From NCBI RefSeq assembly GCF_000768675.1, contig NZ_AVPI01000024.1:1-37434 (forward strand): 37,434 nt of DNA, given 5' to 3'. Below the pieces are notes generated by a model, which saw nothing but the letters and a program-made list of their open reading frames with translations, was not told the origin of the DNA and searched no databases. Made by a program: the position numbers and the translations under genes. This document shows, piece after piece, positions 17,847 to 24,649 of this stretch. This stretch comes from Knoellia flava TL1. Lineage in GTDB: Bacteria; Actinomycetota; Actinomycetes; Actinomycetales; Dermatophilaceae. Each line of letters opens with the position of its first letter. The stretch's first letter is position 1.

Positions 17847-18015
17847 TCCGTGCCGAACGGGAGGAATTGGCGAGTTGCGCACACCGGTGGGCGGCCGGCA
17901 CACGGGGCATCTCTCCGTGCCGAACGGGAGGAATTGGTGAGTTGCGCACGGACCGTGAGGCACCGGCATACCGGTTCGCTCCGTGCCGAACGGGAGGAAT
18001 TGGTGAGTTGCGCAC
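17847..18015 (-). repeat. 33-bp interspersed repeat, three direct copies (array B)
   Basis: Copies at 17850-17882, 17917-17949 and 17983-18015 share GTGCCGAACGGGAGGAATTG, then G, C or T, and GAGTTGCGCAC. They differ at one position, and each is preceded by CTCC. Spacers are 34 and 33 bp and unrelated to each other. The ends are near-complementary (GTGCSSAAC...GTTSSGCAC), so each copy can fold imperfectly. The first copy starts a few bases after the DUF559 stop. They are inverted relative to array A at 16091-16178. Confidence 0.85.
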
Positions 18016-18028
18016 GGGAGGGGGCGGG

Positions 18029-18034
18029 TAACCT
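18029..18034 (+). promoter_or_regulatory. -10 element, leaderless DUF885 mRNA
   Basis: TAACCT followed by 7 nt and the GTG at 18042. The promoter lies immediately after the third repeat of array B, so the repeat may overlap the -35 region. Confidence 0.55.
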
Positions 18035-18041
18035 CCGTGCG

Positions 18042-19811
18042 GTGACCGACTCCCCCACCACCGCGCAGGTCGACTCCCCCACCACCGCGCAGGTCGACTC
18101 CCTCCCCACCGCCGAGGTCGACGCCCCTGCACCGGCCCGCACGCCCACCGCCGTCGACGCCGTTGCCGAGGCCCACTTCGACGCCGTCATGGAGAACAGC
18201 CCGATCGAGGCGACCTACCTCGGTGTGGACGTGCGCCAGGACGAGCTCGACGACTTCTCGCCGCAGGGATACCGAGCCCGGGCCGACCTCGCCCGCGCCA
18301 CCCTCGCCCGGCTCGAGACGGTCGAGCCCGTCGACGACATCGACCGGGTCACGGTCGCCGCCATGCGCGAGCGCCTCCGCCTCGACATCGACCTCCACGA
18401 GGCCGGGCTCGACCAGTGCGACCTCAACGTCATCGCCTCGCCGATGCAGTCGGTGCGCGACGTCCTCGACCTCATGCCGACCGACACCGAGGAGCAGTGG
18501 GCGACCATCACCCGCCGCCTCGGTGCCATCCCGCGCGCGCTCGAGCAGTGGCAGGGCTCCCTCCTCGCGTCCGTCGACGCCGACCCGACCCGGATCTCGG
18601 CCCGGCGCCAGGTCGAGTCGTGCATGGTCCAGTGCGACGACCTCGTCGGTGACGCGGGCTTCTTCGCGAGCTTCACCGGGCGCGCCCGCACGCAGGACGG
18701 CGAGCCGCTGCCCGAGGCCCTCGCCGCCGACCTCGACGCCGCCGGGCGACGTGCCGCCGACGCCTACGCCGGGCTCAAGACCTTCCTCGGCGAGCAGATC
18801 CTCCCCCGCGCCCGCGAGGAGGACGCCGTCGGCCGGGAGCACTACGCGCTCGCCAGCCGGCACTTCCTCGGTGCGAGGGTCGACCTCGAGGAGACCTACA
18901 CCTGGGGCCAGGAGGAGACCGCGCGCATCGCCGCCGAGATGCAGCGCACCGCCGAGCGCATCCTCCCCGGCTCGACCGTCAAGGAGGCGATGGCCCACCT
19001 CCTCGAGGACCCGGCCTACCGGCTGCATGGCACCGACGCGCTCCAGGCGTGGATGCAGACCAAGGCCGACGAGGTCATGGACCTGCTCGACGGCACCCAC
19101 TTCGACATCCCCGGGCCGGTCCGCACCATCGAGTGCCGCATCGCCCCGACCCACACCGGCGGCATCTACTACACCGGCCCCAGCGAGGACTTCACCCGAC
19201 CGGGCCGCATGTGGTGGTCGGTGCCCAAGGGCGTGGAGACGTTCGGGACGTGGGCCGAGCTGAGCACCGTCTACCACGAGGGCGTCCCGGGCCACCACCT
19301 CCAGGTCGCGCAGACGACCTACCGCGCCGAGCTGCTCAACCGCTGGCGCCGGATGCTCTGCTGGGTGAGCGGCCACGGCGAGGGCTGGGCTCTCTATGCC
19401 GAGCGGCTCATGGTCGAGCTCGGCTTCATGGACGACCCCGGCAACTACCTCGGGTTCCTCGACGCCCAGTCGCTGCGCGCCGCTCGCGTCGTCCTCGACA
19501 TCGGCATCCACTGCGGCTTCGAGGCACCCAAGGAGGTCGGCGGTGGCGAGTGGACCTACGACAAGGCGTGGCAGTTCCTCTCGGCCCACGCCGGCAACGA
19601 CGAGGCCTCGCTCCGGTTCGAGCTCGACCGCTACCTCGGCTGGCCTGGCCAGGCCCCGAGCTACAAGATCGGGGAGCGCATCTGGATGCAGCTGCGCGAC
19701 GAGACCGCCGCCGCGCAGGGCGACGCCTTCGATCCCAAGGCATTCCACCGCCGCGCGCTCGACGTCGGGTCCGTCGGCCTCGACGTCCTCGTCGAGGCCA
19801 TGCGCGCCTGA
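18042..19811 (+). CDS. DUF885 family zinc metallopeptidase
   Basis: A 589-residue protein. The metal-binding core is TVYHEGVPGHHLQVAQ, the HEGxPGHH variant of HExxH typical of DUF885, with a downstream Glu candidate in GHGEGWALYAERLM. The helical N-terminal domain (ATYLGVDVRQDELDDFSPQGYRARADLARATLARLE) and SCMVQCDDL region are typical. No signal peptide is seen, so it is probably cytoplasmic. The family contains peptidases, but the substrate is unknown. The GTG at 18042 is fixed by the -10 element 7 nt upstream. The first 26 residues are a Pro/Thr-rich tandem repeat. The open frame upstream runs through array B and is not coding. Confidence 0.92.
   Translation: MTDSPTTAQVDSPTTAQVDSLPTAEVDAPAPARTPTAVDAVAEAHFDAVMENSPIEATYLGVDVRQDELDDFSPQGYRARADLARATLARLETVEPVDDIDRVTVAAMRERLRLDIDLHEAGLDQCDLNVIASPMQSVRDVLDLMPTDTEEQWATITRRLGAIPRALEQWQGSLLASVDADPTRISARRQVESCMVQCDDLVGDAGFFASFTGRARTQDGEPLPEALAADLDAAGRRAADAYAGLKTFLGEQILPRAREEDAVGREHYALASRHFLGARVDLEETYTWGQEETARIAAEMQRTAERILPGSTVKEAMAHLLEDPAYRLHGTDALQAWMQTKADEVMDLLDGTHFDIPGPVRTIECRIAPTHTGGIYYTGPSEDFTRPGRMWWSVPKGVETFGTWAELSTVYHEGVPGHHLQVAQTTYRAELLNRWRRMLCWVSGHGEGWALYAERLMVELGFMDDPGNYLGFLDAQSLRAARVVLDIGIHCGFEAPKEVGGGEWTYDKAWQFLSAHAGNDEASLRFELDRYLGWPGQAPSYKIGERIWMQLRDETAAAQGDAFDPKAFHRRALDVGSVGLDVLVEAMRA
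18048..18119 (+). repeat. 24-bp tandem repeat inside the DUF885 N-terminus
   Basis: Two identical 24-bp units (18048-18071 and 18072-18095), each beginning GACTCCCCCACCACCGCGCA, and a third degenerate unit (18096-18119). They encode the octapeptide DSPTTAQV twice and then DSLPTAEV. The unit length keeps the frame, so copy-number change would only lengthen the tail. Confidence 0.85.
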
Positions 19812-19831
19812 CCCTCGCACGACGACCCACG

Positions 19832-19879
19832 GACAGAGGTATGCCGTCCGCCCACTCGGGCGGACGGCATACCTCTGTC
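19832..19879. terminator. Bidirectional 22-bp hairpin terminator carrying the GTATGCCG motif
   Basis: A perfect 22-bp inverted repeat (19832-19853 and 19858-19879) with a 4-nt loop between the convergent DUF885 and lipase genes. The inner arm GGTATGCCGTCCGCCC is identical to that of the hairpin at 1088-1123; the outer 6 bp (GACAGA) are private to this copy. Confidence 0.8.
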
Positions 19880-19907
19880 TGTCAGATGCGTTGCGGCAGA
19901 GGTGTGC

Positions 19908-21185
19908 TCACCAGATGGCCCAGCAGCCGTTGACCTGTGGGAGGCCGGCGAAGCGGGCCTCGAAGAACGCATAGCTCTCGGTCGACGACGGCGCGACGCC
20001 ACCGACGTGGAGCGGGACGACGTTGGTCGACAGCCGCACGTTCGCACCCTTGGCGCACCAGTCCTTCGCGAGCTGACGGCCGACGGCATAGGGGATGACG
20101 TCGTCGAGTCCCGAGTGCGAGATGAGGACGGGCACCGCCGGCTTGATGCGGCCGATGCGGTTGTCCGCGACGATCGACGCGAACGGCTCCTCGGCAAGGT
20201 AGGCCGTCAGCGGGCGACCGTCGCGGGTGAGGGTGCTCGAGTTCTGGAAGGCCGCCGAGGCGAGGTCGAAGACGCAGTGGTTCTCGGTCGCCGCGGCGAC
20301 GGCCCGGCCCCTGTCGTTGAGGTAGGAGTCGATGTCGACGCCGTAGCCCGCCGAGAGCCCGAGGAGCGCGAAGTTGAAGAACTCGGCGTAGAGGCTGCCG
20401 TCGAGGTTGGCCGCGACCTTGGTGAGGTCCGCGGGCGGGGCACCGGCGAGCGCACCCTTGATGCGGAGCTCGGGCGCGTAGGCCGGCGCCAGCTCCGCGG
20501 CCGCCGCCGTCGCGCCGCCGCCCTGCGAGTAGCCGTAGAGCCCGACCGGCGTCGACGCGGTGAGCGAGGTCCCGCTGCGACGGAGCGCCGCTCGTGCGAT
20601 GTCGAGGACGGCCCTGGCCTGCGCGACGCGGTTGACGTAGGTGTGGGTGCCGGGCGTGCCGAGGCCCTGGTAGTCGGTGAGCGCCACCGCGTAGCCGCGG
20701 ACGAGGTAGCCCTTGAGGAGGTAGTGCTCGTACTCGGTGAGCGTCTCTGCCATCTGCCGCGACGGGGCGCAGCGGTCACCCATGCCCTGCGTGCCGACGG
20801 CGTAGCTGATGAGTGGCCGCGCGCCGAGGCCGACCCACGGGGTCTTCGGCTCGAAGACGGTCCCGGTCACGGCGATCGGGCGGTCGAGCCGGTCGCGCGA
20901 GGAGTACATGACACGCGTCGCGGTGAGGCTGAGGTCCGAGAGCCCGAGCGGGTCGATGAAGAACGTCGCCGGTTCGGTGCGGATGACCGTGCCCGGCGTC
21001 CCCGGCACGGAGGCCGGCGGCTCGTAGAAGGCTGGACGCGCGGGCTCCGGCGTGTCCGTGACGGTCGTGGCACCCGCCGTGCCGGGGACCGAGTCCGGAC
21101 CGGCGGAGGCGGGCGCGGCCAAGGAGGCGAGCAGGCCGAGGGCGGCGAGGGGGACGAGGGTCCGGCGGAGCACGCGTGACGTCAT
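19908..21185 (-). CDS. Secreted lipase, LIP family alpha/beta hydrolase
   Basis: A 425-residue protein. A classical signal peptide (RRTLVPLAALGLLASLAAPASA) is followed by a Pro/Thr linker. The fold matches secretory lipases (Candida LIP type, common in actinobacteria): the nucleophile Ser is in GLYGYSQGGGAT, the acid in SHSGLDDVIPYA and the His in VVPLHVGG. It should hydrolyse extracellular triacylglycerols or other carboxyl esters. The ATG at 21185 gives the complete signal peptide. An imperfect palindrome about 60 bp upstream (21243-21254) could be its operator. Confidence 0.92.
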   Translation of the reverse strand: MTSRVLRRTLVPLAALGLLASLAAPASAGPDSVPGTAGATTVTDTPEPARPAFYEPPASVPGTPGTVIRTEPATFFIDPLGLSDLSLTATRVMYSSRDRLDRPIAVTGTVFEPKTPWVGLGARPLISYAVGTQGMGDRCAPSRQMAETLTEYEHYLLKGYLVRGYAVALTDYQGLGTPGTHTYVNRVAQARAVLDIARAALRRSGTSLTASTPVGLYGYSQGGGATAAAAELAPAYAPELRIKGALAGAPPADLTKVAANLDGSLYAEFFNFALLGLSAGYGVDIDSYLNDRGRAVAAATENHCVFDLASAAFQNSSTLTRDGRPLTAYLAEEPFASIVADNRIGRIKPAVPVLISHSGLDDVIPYAVGRQLAKDWCAKGANVRLSTNVVPLHVGGVAPSSTESYAFFEARFAGLPQVNGCWAIW

Positions 21186-21242
21186 TGTCAGCCTTCGTTC
21201 GGTGGTGGCACCGACCCCGACGGCGGCACCTCCCCGCGAAAC

Positions 21243-21254
21243 TACCGATCAGTA
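21243..21254. promoter_or_regulatory. Candidate TetR-type operator upstream of the lipase
   Basis: TACCGATCAGTA, a 12-bp imperfect palindrome (10 of 12 positions symmetric, GATC centre), in the gap between the divergent lipase and antiporter genes. Its shape resembles operators of TetR-family regulators of lipid metabolism. No TetR gene is in the window. Confidence 0.35.
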
Positions 21255-21312
21255 ACCAGTGCCGCAAGAGATGCGGACCCGGACGAGGGGTGGGGAAGTG
21301 TGTGGCCTGCCC

Positions 21313-21318
21313 CACAAT
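21313..21318 (+). promoter_or_regulatory. Probable -10 element for the antiporter
   Basis: CACAAT, 6 nt before the GTG at 21325. It matches the spacing of the other leaderless genes here, although the first base departs from TANNNT. Confidence 0.35.
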
Positions 21319-21324
21319 GTGCGG

Positions 21325-23223
21325 GTGACCCTCGCCCTCACCCTCGTCGCGATCGCCGTCACGGTCATCGTCGTCGCGCGCCTCTGCGCCCCAGTCGGTC
21401 TGCCCTCACCGATCGCCCTCCTCCTCGTCGGCCTCGTCGCCTCGGTGCTCCCCTTCGTGCCCGAGGTCTCGCTCGAACCCGACGTCGTCCTCCTCGGACT
21501 CCTGCCACCCCTGCTGTATGCCGCCGCGCGCGGCACGTCGCTCGTCGACATCCGTGCCAACCGCCGCGCGATCCTCGGCCTCTCCGTGGGCCTCGTCCTC
21601 TTCACGACCTTCGGGGTCGCGCTCGTCGCGTGGTGGCTGCTGCCCATCCCGTTCGCCGTCGCCGTCGCGCTCGGTGCCATCGTCGCTCCCCCGGACGCCG
21701 TCGCCGCGACCGCCGTCGCCCGCGGTATCGGGCTGCCCCGACGAGTGACGACCATCCTCGAGGGCGAGTCGCTCCTCAACGACGCCACCGCCCTCGTCAC
21801 CCTCCGCACGGCGATCGCGGCGGCCGGACTGGCGACGTCGCACCACGGCTTCGCCTCGCACGGCGAGGTCTCGGTCGGGTCCGTGGCCCGCGACTTCGGG
21901 CTCGCGGTCGTCGGCGGTGTCGGTGTCGGCTGGGTCGTCTTCGTCCTCATCGGCCTCCTCCGCAAGCACCTCACCGAGGCGTCCGCGGACACCGCCCTGT
22001 CGTTCACGGCGCCGTTCCTGTCCTACCTGCCCGCGGAGCTGCTCGGTGCGAGCGGCGTCCTCGCCGTCGTGACGACCGGCCTGCTTCTCGCCCACAAGGC
22101 GCCGGTGCTCCAGTCGGCCGCGTCCCGGCTGAGCGAGCGGGTCAACTGGGCCAGCCTCACCTTCCTGCTCGAGAACGCCGTCTTCCTCCTCATCGGGCTG
22201 CAGCTCTCACGCCTCGTCACCGACGTCGAGGCGAGCGAGATCTCGCTGGGGCGGGCCGTCCTCGTCGGGCTCGTCGTGCTCGTCGCGGTGCTCCTGCTCA
22301 GGCCCCTGTGGCTCTTCCCGTTCAGCTGGCTCTCCGGGCGGATGGGCTCCGCCGAGCGGGCATCGCTCGACGTGCCGAGCACGACCGTCACCTCCTGGGC
22401 CGGGATGCGCGGCGTGGTCACCCTCGCGGCTGCACTCACGCTCCCCGAGTCGACCGACCACCGCCCGACGCTCGTCCTCATCGCCCTCATCGTCACCGTC
22501 GGCACGCTCGCCCTGCAGTCCTCGACCCTGCCGATGCTCGCCCGAGCCCTCGACGTCCGCGGTCCCGACCCGCGCGAGGACGCCCTGCAGGAGGCGACCG
22601 TGGTCCGGGCGACGACCGGTGCCGGGCTGCGGGCGCTCGACGCACTGCCCGACGTCGACCCTGACGTGCGACGCGACCTCCACGGAAGCGCTGAGCTGCG
22701 CGTCAACCGGATCTGGGAGCGGCTCGGCACCCTGGGCCCGCGCGACGAGGAGACGCCCAGCGAGGTGAGGCGACGGCTGCGCACGGTGATGCTCGACGCC
22801 GAGCGGGCCGAGCTCCTGCGGATCCGCGACGAGGACGAGGTCGACCACGAGGTCCTCTCCGGCGTCATGAACCAGCTGGACGCCGAGGAGGCGGCGCTGA
22901 CGTGGACCACCGCACGGACGGCCCGCCTGCGCGACGCGGAGCTCCGGGCGCCGGACCAGGTGATGACGGCGTGCGAGCACCTCGAGTCCGAGCCGGACTG
23001 CGCCGTGCCCAGCACCTCCGAGGGTTGCGTGGACTGCCTGCGCGAAGGGCTCACGTGGGTGCACCTGCGGATCTGCACCCGGTGCGGCAACGTCGGCTGC
23101 TGCGACTCCTCGCAGGGCCGGCACGCGAGCCGGCACTACGAGGGGAGCCGTCACCCGGTCATGCGCTCGCTCGAGCCGGGCGAGGCGTGGCGCTGGTGCT
23201 TCGTCGACGAGGCGCTCGGCTGA
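21325..23223 (+). CDS. Na+/H+ antiporter (CPA1/NhaP type) fused to a UBP-type zinc finger
   Basis: A 632-residue protein. Residues ~1-420 form a CPA1 cation/proton antiporter with about 12 membrane segments. It has LLPPLLYAAA, the ion-binding IVAPPDAVAATAV and LEGESLLNDATALV, and the conserved SWAGMRGVVTLAAAL. Residues ~430-545 are a cytoplasmic helical region typical of NhaP-like C-termini. The last ~75 residues are a UBP-type zinc finger: ACEHL, the CVDC pair, LRICTRCGNVGCCDSS, and His residues in HASRHYEGSRHPV. In eukaryotes this finger binds the free C-terminus of ubiquitin. Here it may sense or bind another ligand. The GTG start is chosen because it begins just before the first membrane segment. 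Confidence 0.9.
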   Translation: MTLALTLVAIAVTVIVVARLCAPVGLPSPIALLLVGLVASVLPFVPEVSLEPDVVLLGLLPPLLYAAARGTSLVDIRANRRAILGLSVGLVLFTTFGVALVAWWLLPIPFAVAVALGAIVAPPDAVAATAVARGIGLPRRVTTILEGESLLNDATALVTLRTAIAAAGLATSHHGFASHGEVSVGSVARDFGLAVVGGVGVGWVVFVLIGLLRKHLTEASADTALSFTAPFLSYLPAELLGASGVLAVVTTGLLLAHKAPVLQSAASRLSERVNWASLTFLLENAVFLLIGLQLSRLVTDVEASEISLGRAVLVGLVVLVAVLLLRPLWLFPFSWLSGRMGSAERASLDVPSTTVTSWAGMRGVVTLAAALTLPESTDHRPTLVLIALIVTVGTLALQSSTLPMLARALDVRGPDPREDALQEATVVRATTGAGLRALDALPDVDPDVRRDLHGSAELRVNRIWERLGTLGPRDEETPSEVRRRLRTVMLDAERAELLRIRDEDEVDHEVLSGVMNQLDAEEAALTWTTARTARLRDAELRAPDQVMTACEHLESEPDCAVPSTSEGCVDCLREGLTWVHLRICTRCGNVGCCDSSQGRHASRHYEGSRHPVMRSLEPGEAWRWCFVDEALG

Positions 23224-23292
23224 GCGGCAACCCGGCAGGCCGGACGGACGAGGGGGAACTGAGCGTCTCCGGCACCACGCCACGGGCAGAGG

Positions 23293-23835
23293 TCAGCCGG
23301 TGGTGCGTCCGCGGTTGCCGAAGAAGTCGAAGAGCCCACCCAGCACGGAGTCGTCGTCATCCCCGCTCGGCGACGGCTTCGGGGAGGACGAGGGCTTGGG
23401 CGTCTTCGGCGGTCGCGGGCTCTTGGTCGGGCCGGACGTCTCGGTGCCGCTGGGCTGGGGCGACGTCGTCGGCGGCGGCGTCCGGGTCGCGGACCGCGAG
23501 ACGGGCGTCGAGCGGCTGACGTCGGTCGCGGCCGTGGTGGCGCTCGAGTCGGCGGCGCTCGGCGTGCCGTCGGGCGTGTCCTCGGGGGACCCCGAGGAGC
23601 CGGCCGGCTCCGAGCCCCACGTGGACGTCGCGGACCCGCTCGGAGTCGTCGCCGACGGGGAGGCAGCAGACGGGGAGGGCTCCACGGCAGCCTGCGCCGC
23701 GGGCAGCCGGTCGGCCTCGAGCGTCTGACGGACCTCGGCGGCGGCCCCGACGAGGACCAGCGCGAAGCCCAGCACGAGGATCCGTCGGGTCGTCGTGAGG
23801 GCACGCGTGCGGTGCCGTCGTGTCGTCGATCGCAT
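23293..23835 (-). CDS. Ser/Pro/Thr-rich membrane-anchored protein of unknown function
   Basis: A 180-residue protein. A basic N-terminus (MRSTTRRHRTRALTTTRR) precedes one hydrophobic segment (ILVLGFALVLVGAAA), which may be a signal anchor or signal peptide. The rest is low-complexity Ser/Pro/Thr with a Lys-Pro-rich stretch and an acidic DDDD block, then a short hydrophobic-aromatic tail (VLGGLFDFFGNRGR). No domain is recognised. The extended extracytoplasmic stalk suggests a cell-wall-spanning linker. An AGGA-containing ribosome-binding site lies about 8 nt before the ATG. It shares its promoter region with maf. Confidence 0.75.
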   Translation of the reverse strand: MRSTTRRHRTRALTTTRRILVLGFALVLVGAAAEVRQTLEADRLPAAQAAVEPSPSAASPSATTPSGSATSTWGSEPAGSSGSPEDTPDGTPSAADSSATTAATDVSRSTPVSRSATRTPPPTTSPQPSGTETSGPTKSPRPPKTPKPSSSPKPSPSGDDDDSVLGGLFDFFGNRGRTTG

Positions 23836-23896
23836 GCACAGTTCCTGTTCGTCGTTCGGGAGTCCCCTGCGGGTCTTCTTCACACAAACGCCCAAC

Positions 23897-23906
23897 ACCC
23901 TACGGT
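23897..23906. promoter_or_regulatory. Symmetric bidirectional promoter for maf and the Ser/Pro-rich gene
   Basis: ACCCTACGGT contains TACGGT on the plus strand (23901-23906), 6 nt before the maf GTG. It also contains TAGGGT on the minus strand (23902 to 23897), which would give a leader of roughly 55 nt for the gene starting at 23835. The hexamers share the central TA, the same architecture as at 14179-14188. Confidence 0.55.
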
Positions 23907-23912
23907 GTGGAC

Positions 23913-24581
23913 GTGCCATCCCACCCCCAGGCCCATGCCGCCCTCGTGCTCGCCTCCGCCTCACCCGCGCGTCTTGCGACCCTCCGTGCCGCCGGCGTCG
24001 ATCCTCACGTCCACGTGAGCGACGTCGACGAGGACGCCGTCGTCACGTCCGCCGAGGAGGTCCACGGGCCCCTCGAGCCGGCCGACGTCGCCCTGCTCCT
24101 CGCGCGGGCCAAGGCCGAGGCCGTGGCCGGTGTCCGGCGCGGCGACGATGGAGGCGAGTCCCTCGTCCTCGGCTGCGACTCGGTGCTCGAGCTCGACGGC
24201 GAGGTCCACGGCAAGCCCGTCGACGTGGACGAGGCGACCGAGCGCTGGCGCAGGATGCGCGGCCGCTCCGGCGTGCTGCACACCGGCCACTGGGTCGTCG
24301 ACGACCGCGGGCCCGAAAACGGCGGCACTCGCGGCAGCCTCGGCGCGACCGCCTCGACGACCGTGCACTTCGCCGACCTCGACGACGAGGAGATCGCCGC
24401 CTACGTCGCGACCGGCGAGCCGCTGCGCGTCGCGGGCGCCTTCACCCTCGACGGACTCGGCGCGCCCTACGTCACGGCGATCGAGGGCGACCCCTCGAAC
24501 GTCGTCGGCGTATCGCTGCCGCTGCTTCGCGAGCTCCTCGCGGAGCTCGGCTTGGCGTGGCGGGAGCTGCGCACCGGCTGA
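23913..24581 (+). CDS. maf: Maf family nucleoside-triphosphate pyrophosphatase
   Basis: A 222-residue protein. Maf proteins hydrolyse dTTP, UTP or modified nucleotides to monophosphates and clean the nucleotide pool. Hallmarks are the N-terminal LVLASASPARLATLRAAGV, the catalytic-region VLGCDSVLELDGEVHGKP, TASTTVHFADLDDEEIAAYVATGEPLRVAGAFTLDGLGAPYV and the Asn in GDPSNVVGVSLPLL. The ASASPARL start is standard. The GTG at 23913 is fixed by a TACGGT -10 element 6 nt upstream. In M. tuberculosis maf directly follows accE5, so the genes between accE and maf here mark an insertion or rearrangement. Confidence 0.95.
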   Translation: MPSHPQAHAALVLASASPARLATLRAAGVDPHVHVSDVDEDAVVTSAEEVHGPLEPADVALLLARAKAEAVAGVRRGDDGGESLVLGCDSVLELDGEVHGKPVDVDEATERWRRMRGRSGVLHTGHWVVDDRGPENGGTRGSLGATASTTVHFADLDDEEIAAYVATGEPLRVAGAFTLDGLGAPYVTAIEGDPSNVVGVSLPLLRELLAELGLAWRELRTG

Positions 24582-24602
24582 CCGGAACCGAGCCACGACG
24601 CG

Positions 24603-24639
24603 GGTATGCCGTGGCGCACGACGTGCGCCACGGCATACC
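24603..24639. terminator. Bidirectional 17-bp hairpin terminator carrying the GTATGCCG motif
   Basis: A perfect 17-bp inverted repeat, GGTATGCCGTGGCGCAC (24603-24619) and its complement (24623-24639), with a 3-nt loop. It lies between the convergent maf and subtilisin genes. Flanking bases extend the stem with two mismatches. It shares GGTATGCCGT with the hairpins at 1088 and 19832, but the inner part differs. Confidence 0.8.
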
Positions 24640-24649
24640 TGCGTTGTGG

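Noticed and set aside
17847-18015. CRISPR-like pattern: three ~33-36-bp repeats with 30-34-bp unique spacers
   Set aside because: Only three units, no cas genes, and the same family appears in reverse orientation 1.7 kb away with a 22-bp spacing. An interspersed intergenic repeat explains it better.
17748-18041. Upstream extension of the DUF885 frame through the repeats
   Set aside because: It overlaps the DUF559 gene and translates the repeat array; the GTG at 18042 has a well-spaced -10 element.
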